A stretch of 64,000 bases of DNA, from contig JAGCTE010000071.1 of NCBI GenBank assembly GCA_017963805.1, positions 1 through 64,000 of the forward strand, given 5' to 3'. Positions 17,395 to 25,330 of the stretch are shown piece by piece; the first letter of the stretch is position 1, and the number at the start of each line of letters is the position of its first letter. The notes below the pieces were generated by a model, which saw nothing but the letters and a program-made list of their open reading frames with translations, was not told where the DNA came from and searched no databases. Position numbers and translations under genes: made by a program. This stretch comes from a bacterium (GTDB taxonomy: Bacteria; Auribacterota; UBA3054).

Positions 17395-18491
17395 GCGGTG
17401 GTCTTACGTCTGGCCGTGCCTTCCTTGTAGAAGGGCGTGGGAACGACTTCGGCTTCGAGAAGCTTGCGGCCGTTGTCGATCGCAAGTTTCGTGCCGATCT
17501 CGCAATAGTCTTTGTCAACGTAGGCGAAGGCGATGGCGTAGCCAAGGCTCGGCGCCAAGGATCCGCTCGTCACTGTGCCGACGACTTTGTCGCCGCTAAG
17601 GACGTTCTGGCCGTTGCGGCCGCTCTGCTTGGTCGTGAGCTGAAGGCCCACGAGTTTCCTCGGCGTGCCTTCCGCCAATTCTTTCATGACGACGTCCCTG
17701 CCGATGTAGTTCTCTTTCTCTTTGGCGATGGCGAAAGTAAGGCCGCTCGCGACAGGGGACATCGTGTCGTTCATCTCGTGCCCGTAGAGGGGAAGCCCGC
17801 ATTCAAGTCTGAGCGTGTCCCTGGCGCCCAAGCCGGCGGGAACGGGAACGCCCGTGGCAAGCAGGGCGTCCCAGACGGGCTTGCACATCTCGACGTCGAT
17901 GTAGATCTCGAAGCCGTATTCGCCGGTGTAGCCGGTGCGGGAAACGATGGCGCGGGATCCCAGGACTTTCGTCTCGACGAAGGTGTAGTATTTCATCTGC
18001 TGAAGGTCGTATTCGCAGATCGGCTGCAAAGCTTCCGCGGACGCGGGACCCTGGAGGTCGAGCTTCGCGACCTGGCTGGAGGCTTCGTCAAATTTGGTGT
18101 CCGGGGAAAGGCGCGCGCTGATCCACTTGGCGTCGTTCTCCCTGGTGCCGGCGTTCACGACCACCATGAATTTCTCCTCGGAAAGGCGGTAGGTGATAAG
18201 GTCGTCCTGAGTTCCGCCCTGCTCGTTGAGCAAGAAGCCGTAGCGGCAGCGGCCGATGGCCAGAGTCGAGAGCTCGCAGGTGAAGAGCTTGTTGAGGTCA
18301 TTCAAAGCGTTGGGGCCGGAAACGAAGAATTCGCCCATGTGGCAGATGTCAAAGAGAGCGGCTTTCGTTCTGCAGGCGGTGTGTTCTTCGACTATGGAGG
18401 TGTACTGGATGGGCATGTCCCATCCGCCGAAGGGGGCCATTTTGGCGCCCATAGCGACATGAACGTCATACAAGGGGGTTTTCAGGCACAT
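17391..18491 (-). CDS. gcvT: Aminomethyltransferase (glycine cleavage T protein)
   Basis: Transfers the methylene group from the aminomethyl-lipoyl H protein to tetrahydrofolate, releasing ammonia. Signatures: GAKMAPFGGWDMPIQYTSI at the start, CHMGEFFVSGPNA, LDLQGPASAEAL, SRTGYTGEYGFEIY, and GARDTLRLECGLPLYGHE, which contains the folate-site Asp/Arg. 366 residues is a full-length GcvT. Start supported by AAAGGAAA 7 nt upstream. gcvH, gcvP and a glycine riboswitch are absent; instead it lies 30 nt after a LysM lipoprotein gene and overlaps an envelope gene by 4 nt. A GcvT-like folate enzyme of another role (YgfZ type) is less likely given the high motif match. Confidence 0.92.
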   Translation of the reverse strand: MCLKTPLYDVHVAMGAKMAPFGGWDMPIQYTSIVEEHTACRTKAALFDICHMGEFFVSGPNALNDLNKLFTCELSTLAIGRCRYGFLLNEQGGTQDDLITYRLSEEKFMVVVNAGTRENDAKWISARLSPDTKFDEASSQVAKLDLQGPASAEALQPICEYDLQQMKYYTFVETKVLGSRAIVSRTGYTGEYGFEIYIDVEMCKPVWDALLATGVPVPAGLGARDTLRLECGLPLYGHEMNDTMSPVASGLTFAIAKEKENYIGRDVVMKELAEGTPRKLVGLQLTTKQSGRNGQNVLSGDKVVGTVTSGSLAPSLGYAIAFAYVDKDYCEIGTKLAIDNGRKLLEAEVVPTPFYKEGTARRKTTA

Positions 18492-18521
18492 ATTTGTTTC
18501 CTTTGATTGGGTGGTTGGTTG

Positions 18522-19148
18522 CTATTTCTGAGGAACGTAAAGGACGTCGCCTATCTGCAGGGAGCTCTTTTCGGTATTGTTCATCTTCATCAAAGTGGCG
18601 GAGGCGACGCCGAAAGTCCTCGCGATCTTCGAGAAGGTGTCGCCCGGCACCACGGTGTAGGTAGTGACGTCCGGCGCCTGGCTGATCTCGGAAGTGTCGG
18701 CTCTCAAAAGAAGGACCTTCCCGACGGAAAGCGTGGAGCCCGGCCTCAGGCCGTTCAGGTTGCACAGCAATTTCTCGTCGATGCCGTAGGCTTTGGCGAT
18801 GCTTTCCGTGGTGTCTCCCCCAATGCATTTGTGCAGGTAATTCTTGGAATTGACGGCGGAGCCCTTGCTGACGTTCAGCCCGGCGGAAGCCGGGACCAAA
18901 AGATCGGTGTCAGGGCCCTTCTTTTCCTCTTTGCCAACCGTTACGGTGGGGCCTTCGGGGGTGTCGGGAACGCTTATTGGCTTCTCGACGGCCGGGCTGA
19001 CGGTAGTCTCGGTCAAAAGGGCGGGCTTAAGGATAGGCTCGGGCGGTTCCGTCGGAGCGGAGAGCATGACTTCCGAGCTCTTGCGGCAGCCGAAGAAGGC
19101 CAGCGAAAGAGCGGCGGCCAAAAATAGATATAATCTCAAGGTATTCAT
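18522..19148 (-). CDS. LysM-domain lipoprotein
   Basis: 208-residue envelope lipoprotein. The start is placed at ATG 19148 (MNTLRLYLFLAAALSLAFFGC), which gives a lipobox with Cys21; the longer form begins 11 codons upstream, ahead of the -10 box. A Pro/Glu/Val-rich linker (25-100) is followed by two LysM modules: about 118-160 (GDTTESIAKAYGIDEKLLCN) and about 163-206 (YTVVPGDTFSKIARTFGVAS). LysM modules bind peptidoglycan, so the protein probably tethers or scans the cell wall. It heads the minus-strand gcvT/YfhO/GT unit and is divergent from the ferredoxin gene. Confidence 0.88.
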   Translation of the reverse strand: MNTLRLYLFLAAALSLAFFGCRKSSEVMLSAPTEPPEPILKPALLTETTVSPAVEKPISVPDTPEGPTVTVGKEEKKGPDTDLLVPASAGLNVSKGSAVNSKNYLHKCIGGDTTESIAKAYGIDEKLLCNLNGLRPGSTLSVGKVLLLRADTSEISQAPDVTTYTVVPGDTFSKIARTFGVASATLMKMNNTEKSSLQIGDVLYVPQK

Positions 19149-19155
19149 ACTCTTT

Positions 19156-19185
19156 ATTCTACCAAAAGAGCGGATTTTCATACAA
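19156..19185 (-). promoter_or_regulatory. Leaderless-type promoter of the LysM lipoprotein gene
   Basis: Minus strand: TTGTAT, 18-nt spacer, TAGAAT preceded by TTTTGG. The -10 box ends 7 nt before ATG 19148, predicting a leaderless mRNA. The spacer carries CCGCTCTTTT, mirrored in the divergent promoter. Confidence 0.6.
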
Positions 19186-19190
19186 TTGCC

Positions 19191-19219
19191 TTGCTAAAAA
19201 ACCGCTCTTTTCCTACAAT
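19191..19219 (+). promoter_or_regulatory. Leaderless-type promoter of the NapH-like ferredoxin gene
   Basis: TTGCTA (19191-19196), 17-nt spacer, TACAAT (19214-19219), then 7 nt to the GTG start at 19227. The TTG of the -35 box is in frame with the gene and can be miscalled as its start codon. Confidence 0.6.
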
Positions 19220-19226
19220 AACAAGT

Positions 19227-20579
19227 GTGAAGAAAAGTGTGTTTTACCGATGTGTGTGGGGGTTAAGGCTCCTTCTCTCCGCCCTGACGGTCGCTCTTGG
19301 GTCGGCTGCCTTCTTATGCTCCGCCGAATTTTTGGAACAGCTTCCCCTGTGCCAGGCCGGTCCTTCCGCGCTCCGCTTGTTTTTTTCTTTCGGGCTGTCC
19401 TCTCTTGCTGTCGTCCTTGTGCTGGCAATTTTAACGCTGCTCTTCGGCCGCCTTTTCTGTTCCTTCATGTGCCCTCTGGGTTCCGCTCTGAGCTTCATCG
19501 CGCTCTGTTCCAGAAAAGGCAGGAAAAAGATTTTTCCGATCACGGGCGGGCTTATCCTCGGCCTATTTGTCGGCGCTATGGTTTTCTCCCTTGCTTTCGT
19601 TTTCCGTCTGCTTGACCCTTATTCGCTCTTCGGCCGCGCCGTTACGGCGCCGCTTTGGTTCGGCGTCGTTTTCCTTGCCGTCATTCTTGTCGTTACGCTC
19701 CTTTTCGGCCGCCTCTTCTGCACCAGCGTATGCCCCGTCGGGATGCTTCTCAGCCTTTTTGCCAGAAAATCAGCATTCGGCATCGCGATCCCCGATGAGT
19801 GCGTGCATTGCGGCAAATGCGAAAAGGTCTGCCCGACGGGCTGCATCGACCAAAAAAAGAGCGAAGTGAAAAGAGGTTACTGCGTAATGTGCCTGGACTG
19901 CCTGACGGTCTGCCCGAAGACAGGCCCGACTTTTTCTTTCCTCTGGAAGAGCTCTGAAAAAGAAAAGGCGCCCGACCTGGAGCGCCGGAAATTTCTTGTT
20001 TCTCTTACCGTCGGCGCGGCCATAGGATTGGCCGGCGGCGGACTTTTCAAGGCGATCTTTAAGAAGCGCCTTTCCGAAGGAACCGAAAAGAAGCTTCTAG
20101 TCAGGCCTCCAGGCGCAATTACGGAAGGCTCTTTCCTAGCCAAATGCACCGCCTGCGGCCTGTGCGTCTCGAAATGCCCGCAAAAAGTTCTGACTTTGGG
20201 CCCGGCCGGCTTCGGCGCTCCGCGCCTTGATTTCAAGCGCGGCGCTTGCTCTCTTGACTGCGTGAAATGCTCCTTGGTCTGCCCGACCGGAGCTCTCAGA
20301 AAGATCGAGCCCGCAAGGAAGAAAACTTTCGTAATAGGAAAGGCGGTCTTCACGGCGAAGCAATGCATTGCTTTCCAGGGCGGATCCTGCGGCAAATGCG
20401 CTGCGCCCTGCCCGACCGGAGCCATAACTTTAAGAGCCAACGGCACGCCGAAACTGGAAGCCGAAGCGTGCCTCGGCTGCGGAGCCTGCAGCCATGTCTG
20501 TCCCGCCGGCGCCATGCAGATCGCCGGCGCACCCATACAACATTACCTTGACGACACAAACCAAGGAGCCTCATTATGA
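19227..20579 (+). CDS. Membrane-bound polyferredoxin, NapH/NapG-like fusion
   Basis: 450-residue electron-transfer protein. The N-terminal part is NapH/NosR-like: four to five membrane helices with two CxxxCP motifs (FGRLFCSFMCPLG and FGRLFCTSVCPVG), then a cytoplasmic ferredoxin pair CVHCGKCEKVCPTGC and CVMCLDCLTVCP. A second RR-type segment ERRKFLVSLTVGAAIG follows at about 253, then NapG/MauM-like clusters CTACGLCVSKCP, CVKCSLVCPTG, CGKCAAPCPTG and CLGCGACSHVCPAG. It thus looks like NapH joined to NapG. It overlaps the following Tat-exported aldo/keto reductase by 4 nt and probably passes electrons from the membrane to it. Donor and acceptor are unknown. Confidence 0.85.
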   Translation: MKKSVFYRCVWGLRLLLSALTVALGSAAFLCSAEFLEQLPLCQAGPSALRLFFSFGLSSLAVVLVLAILTLLFGRLFCSFMCPLGSALSFIALCSRKGRKKIFPITGGLILGLFVGAMVFSLAFVFRLLDPYSLFGRAVTAPLWFGVVFLAVILVVTLLFGRLFCTSVCPVGMLLSLFARKSAFGIAIPDECVHCGKCEKVCPTGCIDQKKSEVKRGYCVMCLDCLTVCPKTGPTFSFLWKSSEKEKAPDLERRKFLVSLTVGAAIGLAGGGLFKAIFKKRLSEGTEKKLLVRPPGAITEGSFLAKCTACGLCVSKCPQKVLTLGPAGFGAPRLDFKRGACSLDCVKCSLVCPTGALRKIEPARKKTFVIGKAVFTAKQCIAFQGGSCGKCAAPCPTGAITLRANGTPKLEAEACLGCGACSHVCPAGAMQIAGAPIQHYLDDTNQGASL

Positions 20580-21799
20580 ACAGACGAGAATTCATCAAGA
20601 CCGGCGCCGCCATCCTGGCGCTTTCCGCCCTGGGCGGCTGCAAAAAAGAAGAGCTTGCCAAAGCCGTGAAAAAGGGGACTATGACCTACCGCGAATTCCC
20701 CGGCATCGGCGCGAAGATCTCGCTCCTCGGCTACGGCCTTATGCGCATGCCTAAAACCGGCAGCGGCCCCGAGATCGACAAAGAGAAAGGGTTCGCCCTG
20801 ATCGACGAAGCCATAAAAGGCGGAATAAACTATTTCGACACCGCCTGGTTCTACCACGACGGGCTCTCCGAAACTTTCGCCGGCGAAGCGCTTTCCCGTT
20901 ATCCGAGGGACAGCTACTATTTGGCCAGCAAGCTTCCCATGCGCCTCCTTGAAAGCGGCGAGCAGGCGGAGGAGATCTTCAATAAGCAGCTGGAGAAATG
21001 CAAGGTCGACTATTTCGACTTCTACCTTCTGCACAACCTGAACGGCCCGCTTTGGGAAAAGACTTTGAAAAACGGCGCCGTGGATTTCGCCATGACTCTG
21101 AAGGGCAAAGGCAAAATAAAAAAGCTGGGCTTCTCCTTCCACGGTGAAAACAAGGATTTCCCGAAGATCTTGGACTACACGAAGTGGGATTTCGTCCAGA
21201 TCCAGGCCAACTACTACGACTGGGACGCCTTTTCGAAAGAGCAGTATGAGGAAGCCGAAAAGAGAGGCATCCCGGTAGTCATTATGGAGCCTCTGAGAGG
21301 CGGCGAATTGGCCAAGCTCAGGCCGGACGCCAGGGAAGTTCTTGAAAAGGCCGAGCCCGGCTCCACGCCCGCCAAGTGGGCTTTCCGCTACATCGCGGGA
21401 AAAAAGAACGTCCTTACGGTCCTCTCCGGCATGACGCAGATGGAGCATCTCATAGAGAACATAAACACCTTCTCGCCGCTCGAACCTCTTTCAGACGGGG
21501 AGGAGAAGACTTTGGCGGCGGCTCTCAAGACCTACAAGGAAGCCGGCATCGTGCCCTGCACGGCCTGCCGCTATTGCACGCCCTGCCCCGTCGGCGTCGC
21601 CATCCCCGACATCTTCAAGATCTACAACGACTACAGGCGCGGCGTAAGGATCTCCCAAACGAAGAAAGCTTACGAAGCGCTTGGCAGTGACGCGATGGCC
21701 ACTTCCTGCGTGGAGTGCGGCGCCTGCCTGAAGAAGTGCCCGCAGGGCATAGAAATTCCCAAGGAACTCAAACGCATTCACAAAGAGATCGAAGGATAA
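20576..21799 (+). CDS. Tat-exported aldo/keto reductase with C-terminal 2[4Fe-4S] domain
   Basis: 407 residues. N-terminus NRREFIKTGAAILALSALGGC is a twin-arginine signal with a lipobox Cys, so the enzyme is probably a membrane-anchored periplasmic lipoprotein. The AKR core shows the catalytic set: Asp and Tyr in FDTAWFYHDG (about 88 and 93), Lys in LASKLP (about 119), His in YLLHNL (about 153). The end carries CTACRYCTPCPVGV and CVECGACLKKCPQG, a two-cluster ferredoxin. NADPH is scarce outside the cytoplasm, so the Fe-S tail and the membrane polyferredoxin may replace or regenerate the reductant. The substrate is unknown. Confidence 0.87.
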   Translation: MNRREFIKTGAAILALSALGGCKKEELAKAVKKGTMTYREFPGIGAKISLLGYGLMRMPKTGSGPEIDKEKGFALIDEAIKGGINYFDTAWFYHDGLSETFAGEALSRYPRDSYYLASKLPMRLLESGEQAEEIFNKQLEKCKVDYFDFYLLHNLNGPLWEKTLKNGAVDFAMTLKGKGKIKKLGFSFHGENKDFPKILDYTKWDFVQIQANYYDWDAFSKEQYEEAEKRGIPVVIMEPLRGGELAKLRPDAREVLEKAEPGSTPAKWAFRYIAGKKNVLTVLSGMTQMEHLIENINTFSPLEPLSDGEEKTLAAALKTYKEAGIVPCTACRYCTPCPVGVAIPDIFKIYNDYRRGVRISQTKKAYEALGSDAMATSCVECGACLKKCPQGIEIPKELKRIHKEIEG

Positions 21800-21801
21800 A
21801 A

Positions 21802-23052
21802 ATGAACAGAAGAGATTTCATCAAAGGCTCCCTGGCTGTCGCCGCGCTGGCGGCCCTGGGCGGCTGCAAGCAAGGAAAGGAAACCACGGACGTGAAAGAA
21901 GGCAGTAACGGGAAAAAGAAAGGCGAAATGACGAAACGCAAGCTCGGCAGTATCGCGGGCGAAGTTTCCCTTCTGGGCTACGGCCTTATGAGGCTTCCCC
22001 TGAAGGACCGCAAAAATCAAGCTGAGATAGACAAGGAAAAAGCCCAGGAACTCATCGACAAGGCCATGGCAGGCGGCGTCAACTACTACGACACCGCCTG
22101 GGTCTATCACCAGGGCATGTCTGAGAGATTCGCGGGCGAGGCTTTGAAAAAGTACCCGAGGGAATCCTACAACCTGGCCGACAAGATGCCGGTCTGGGAA
22201 GTCAAAAGCATAGACGACGCGAAGCGGATCTTCCAGGAACAACTCGACCGCTGCCAGGCCGAGTACTTCGATTTTTATCTCATGCACTCTCTGAACGGCG
22301 GCGCCTGGCCGAACGTGAGGGACAACGGCGCCCTGGAATACGCCCGCCAGATGAAAAAGGAAGGCAAGGTGAAAAACCTCGGCTTTTCTTTCCACGGAGA
22401 CAACAAGGACCTGGCTGTCATAGCCGACTTTGGCGGCTGGGATTTCGCCCAGATCCAGCTGAACTACTTCGACTGGGATGACTATTCGAAGGAGCAGTAT
22501 GAGATCCTAACCAGCCACGGCATTCCCGTAGTCGTCATGGAGCCGCTTAAGGGCGGCGAACTCGCTAACCTCCGGCCCAAGACGCTGGAGATGCTGACGA
22601 ACGCGAGGCCCAATACGACGGCCGCGCAGTGGGCCTTCGAATTCATCGCCTCGCTTCCCAACGTCCTCACCATTCTCTCCGGCATGACCTACATGGAGCA
22701 CGTGGAAGAGAACCTCAAGACCTTCTCTCCCATCGAACCTTTGAGTGACGAAGGCAAAGAGCTTCTGGCTAAGGTCAAGGAGTTCATGAAGGAAGAGGGG
22801 AAGATTCCCTGCACGACCTGCCGCTACTGTACGCCCTGTCCGGTTGGCGTGGTCATTCCCGACATCTTCAAGATGTACAACAACTACCGCTCATCGCTCG
22901 TGAAGTGGATGTCGCAGAGGGAATACTTCCAGCTTGCCAAAGAATCGAGGGCCGACGCCTGCGTGGAATGCGGCGCCTGCCTGAAGAAGTGCCCGCAGAA
23001 GATCAATATCCCCGAAGAGCTCAAGCGCGTGCACAAGGAGTTCACTAGCTAG
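21802..23052 (+). CDS. Tat-exported aldo/keto reductase with C-terminal 2[4Fe-4S] domain (paralogue)
   Basis: 416-residue tandem paralogue of the preceding gene. The start is ATG 21802 (MNRRDFIKGSLAVAALAALGGC), two nt after the previous stop; an upstream in-frame ATG at 21715 is inside the first gene and is rejected. RR signal plus lipobox, AKR residues in YYDTAWVYHQG, NLADKMP and YLMHSL, and a tail CTTCRYCTPCPVGV...CVECGACLKKCPQK are all kept. It differs mainly by a Lys/Gly-rich linker after the signal. The pair may be subunits or have different substrates. The stop codon abuts a long palindromic repeat. Confidence 0.87.
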   Translation: MNRRDFIKGSLAVAALAALGGCKQGKETTDVKEGSNGKKKGEMTKRKLGSIAGEVSLLGYGLMRLPLKDRKNQAEIDKEKAQELIDKAMAGGVNYYDTAWVYHQGMSERFAGEALKKYPRESYNLADKMPVWEVKSIDDAKRIFQEQLDRCQAEYFDFYLMHSLNGGAWPNVRDNGALEYARQMKKEGKVKNLGFSFHGDNKDLAVIADFGGWDFAQIQLNYFDWDDYSKEQYEILTSHGIPVVVMEPLKGGELANLRPKTLEMLTNARPNTTAAQWAFEFIASLPNVLTILSGMTYMEHVEENLKTFSPIEPLSDEGKELLAKVKEFMKEEGKIPCTTCRYCTPCPVGVVIPDIFKMYNNYRSSLVKWMSQREYFQLAKESRADACVECGACLKKCPQKINIPEELKRVHKEFTS

Positions 23053-23156
23053 CCAAACAAAAAAAGGACATATCCCCAAGTGAACTCACGGAGGACGCAA
23101 ATCAAGGCCATGCAAGCGTAGTCCGTGAACGGGGGATATGTCCTTTTTTGTTTGGC
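23052..23156. repeat. Palindromic repeat element, full copy A
   Basis: Outer arms GCCAAAC...CATATCCCC (23052-23077) and GGGGATATG...GTTTGGC (23132-23156) pair over 25 bp with one bulged A. Inside is a 54-nt core (23078-23131), identical at 50 of 54 positions to copy B. The core itself folds: TCACGGA/TCCGTGA plus ACGC/GCGT around a 17-nt loop containing AAGGCCATGC. A/T runs in the arms let it act as a bidirectional terminator. It fills nearly the whole gap between two convergent stop codons. Confidence 0.85.
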
Positions 23157-23161
23157 GTGAC

Positions 23162-24304
23162 TTATTGAAGAGCTAGATGGCGCCGCGCTTGAAGGGCGAA
23201 GCGGAACGAGAGGTCTTCGATGCCGAAGACGCGGCGGCCGATGAGGTAACTTTCCTGGATGTCGTTGAAGGGTTCGTACCAGTGCGGTGAGAGTGTTGAG
23301 TTTCCCCAGGCCGCGCCGGCAATGGAGCCGGCGGTGGCGGCGGTGCAGTCGCAGTCATGGGCCATGGCGACGCACTGCGAGATGACGGTGTCGATGGACT
23401 TCGTCTCGTGTCCGAGGCCCAGGGCGAATATGGTCAGGCAGGCGTTGTTGACGGTATGCACCGGGGACATATCCGGGAAGCGCTCGTCTACGAGTTTCGC
23501 GGCCTCTTTGTAATCTTTCACTTTGCCGTAAAGGGAAAGCGCCCATCTTACGGCTTCCGAAAGATCGCATTTTTCCGGGATCTCAAGTAGCCCCGCTTCC
23601 AGGGCGGCTTTGGGATCCTTAAGGGCGAAGGCGGAGCTTATGACCGCGGCGAAATACATTTCCCCGTAGATGCCGTTTTTGCGGTGGCTGATGTAGGCGT
23701 CGGTGTAGGCTAATTTGGCGGCCAGTCTCGGATTCCCGGGGGCCATGTAGGCGAAGCCGTCGCAGCGGATGTCCGCGCCGATCCATTCGTCGTAGGGATT
23801 GTCCTTTTCCGCGGCTTTTTCAGGCGCTATGCCGGCCTTGAGGTTGTCCAAGGTCACTTTCTCGGCGGTGCAGGCCATGGGAAGATATTTCAGCCAGGCG
23901 TCGGCCACGTCCTGAAGCGTGAAGGGGAAATTCTTGGCTTCCTCGGCGATGATGAGGCCTAAGATGGTGTAGGTGGTGTCGTCGTCCACCGGCGAATACT
24001 TCATCTCGGGAGCGGTGTACTGGCGGTTTCTGCCCAGGATGTAGCGCGGCTCCTCAGGGTCCGGCGAGGAGGGCCAGTAGTTCGTCATAGGGTAGGGGAC
24101 GCCGATTTCTTTGGCATAATTCTCCATCTTTTCCAATGACCAGCCTTCCACTATGGCTCCCAAATTACAGCCCGCTATACGGGCTCTGAGGGAGCTTAAA
24201 ACCATGCTCTGGTAGTTATCGGGGATCGTGTTCCAAAATTTCTTGGAGCCGGCGGGGCAGGCGGCCAGTATTTCTTCGTATGCGTTCGGTTCGCGATCAG
24301 GCAT
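23162..24304 (-). CDS. ADP-ribosylglycohydrolase family protein
   Basis: 380-residue all-helical metal-dependent hydrolase of the DraG/ARH type, which removes ADP-ribose from proteins or small molecules. The two Mg-binding motifs are present: SPVDDDTTYTIL (about 105) and MAHDCDCTAATAGSIAGAAWG (about 312), the latter being the DxDTxAxxxGxxxGA signature with Cys in place of the residue after Asp. It is the last gene of the VTC/DUF4956 unit; its ATG overlaps the preceding small membrane gene by 8 nt. A link to reversal of ADP-ribosylation in that system is inference. Confidence 0.87.
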   Translation of the reverse strand: MPDREPNAYEEILAACPAGSKKFWNTIPDNYQSMVLSSLRARIAGCNLGAIVEGWSLEKMENYAKEIGVPYPMTNYWPSSPDPEEPRYILGRNRQYTAPEMKYSPVDDDTTYTILGLIIAEEAKNFPFTLQDVADAWLKYLPMACTAEKVTLDNLKAGIAPEKAAEKDNPYDEWIGADIRCDGFAYMAPGNPRLAAKLAYTDAYISHRKNGIYGEMYFAAVISSAFALKDPKAALEAGLLEIPEKCDLSEAVRWALSLYGKVKDYKEAAKLVDERFPDMSPVHTVNNACLTIFALGLGHETKSIDTVISQCVAMAHDCDCTAATAGSIAGAAWGNSTLSPHWYEPFNDIQESYLIGRRVFGIEDLSFRFALQARRHLALQ

Positions 24305-24602
24305 TTTGCTTTTCCTTTTGGCGCGCTATGAAGGCTAAGACGACCTGGATGAGCTCGGCGGCGGCAAAGCCGCTCCAGCTGATGACGAGAAGGCCGTTCG
24401 AGGCGGCCTCGGCGTTCCAGAGGCCGATGACTTTGGCTTTCAGTTCATTCGTTACGGTTGGGGCGTTCTGGAAGGCCGCCACGGCCTCTTCGTGAATGGA
24501 GGTGAAATTGGCGAAACGGGGGGCGAAGGCTATGAGCATGGCGACGGCCCAGAGAAGGACGACAATGGCAAGGGCGTCCGCTGCTTTGCGGTAAGGATTC
24601 AT
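24297..24602 (-). CDS. Small two-helix membrane protein
   Basis: 101 residues with hydrophobic helices at about 10-28 and 70-92 (NGLLVISWSGFAAAELIQVVLAF) separated by a charged loop; no family recognised. The start shares one base with the DUF4956 stop (TGATG), and the end overlaps the ADP-ribosylglycohydrolase start by 8 nt, so it is a tightly coupled component of the operon. It may be an accessory subunit of the DUF4956 membrane protein. Confidence 0.75.
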   Translation of the reverse strand: MNPYRKAADALAIVVLLWAVAMLIAFAPRFANFTSIHEEAVAAFQNAPTVTNELKAKVIGLWNAEAASNGLLVISWSGFAAAELIQVVLAFIARQKEKQNA

Positions 24603-25327
24603 CAGGGTTCCTCAACTTCGGATGGTGAGAAGAGGCTCACGGATTCCACGCACTTCAAGCCCATCAGCTGGGCGGTGGCGTATTCTTCCGTCACTCTGAA
24701 CCTGAGGCGGAAAGAGTAGGTGGCCTCGATGGCTGTGCCGGATTTTATGGTGCGGGAGTGCAGCATCTTTATGGAAGTGCCCAGCTGCTTCATGCGGCCG
24801 GCGATCTCGGCGCCGCTGTCAAGCTTGCTCTCGGGATTCTCGGTGCTGAAGATGATCTTCGCGATTATTTCCCTGTGGCGGAGGCTCCAGGGAGTGTATT
24901 CCGTGAAGACAAAGGAGAGCCAGATGATGACGAATCCGATGGCGCCTATCCTGTGCTGGCCTGTGCCGGCGGCCATGCCCAAGGCAACGGCCATGAAGAC
25001 GAAGGCGGTGTCGCGGTTGTCCTTTATGATGGTGCGGAAGCGGACGACAGACATGGCGCCCATCAATCCGAAGGCCACGGCTACGGCGGAAGAGCCCCTG
25101 ACGTTCAATATCACCATCATCACAAGCGTTATGATGATCTCCATCATGACAAGCGTCTGCATGAAGGTCTTGTTGCCGTGGACGCCGCGGCAGAAGCGGT
25201 AGAGGAGAACTAGAAGCAGGGCGAAGAGCGCGCTGACGGCGAAATTGTTGACCACGTCTATCCAGGTGGTCGGCGCCAGGGCATTCAAGGTCCACTGCAT
25301 CATTTCATATTCGGCAGTCTGGTTCAT
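24602..25327 (-). CDS. DUF4956-family membrane protein
   Basis: 241 residues with about four membrane helices from residue 25 to 140 and a cytoplasmic C-terminal domain. The block GLMGAMSVVRFRTIIKDNRDTAFVFMAVALGMAAGTGQ is the hallmark of the DUF4956 family, which commonly lies next to VTC-domain genes. Function is unknown; proposed roles involve polyphosphate or anion handling at the membrane with VTC. Here it sits 3 nt downstream of the VTC gene. Confidence 0.85.
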   Translation of the reverse strand: MNQTAEYEMMQWTLNALAPTTWIDVVNNFAVSALFALLLVLLYRFCRGVHGNKTFMQTLVMMEIIITLVMMVILNVRGSSAVAVAFGLMGAMSVVRFRTIIKDNRDTAFVFMAVALGMAAGTGQHRIGAIGFVIIWLSFVFTEYTPWSLRHREIIAKIIFSTENPESKLDSGAEIAGRMKQLGTSIKMLHSRTIKSGTAIEATYSFRLRFRVTEEYATAQLMGLKCVESVSLFSPSEVEEP

Positions 25328-25330
25328 AAA

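Noticed and set aside
18492-18521. Glycine riboswitch before gcvT
   Set aside because: The gap to the LysM gene is only 30 nt, too short.
19191-19226. TTG start extending the ferredoxin gene by 12 codons
   Set aside because: This TTG is part of the -35 box of a promoter with 17-nt spacing; the GTG at 19227 fits the membrane-signal start.
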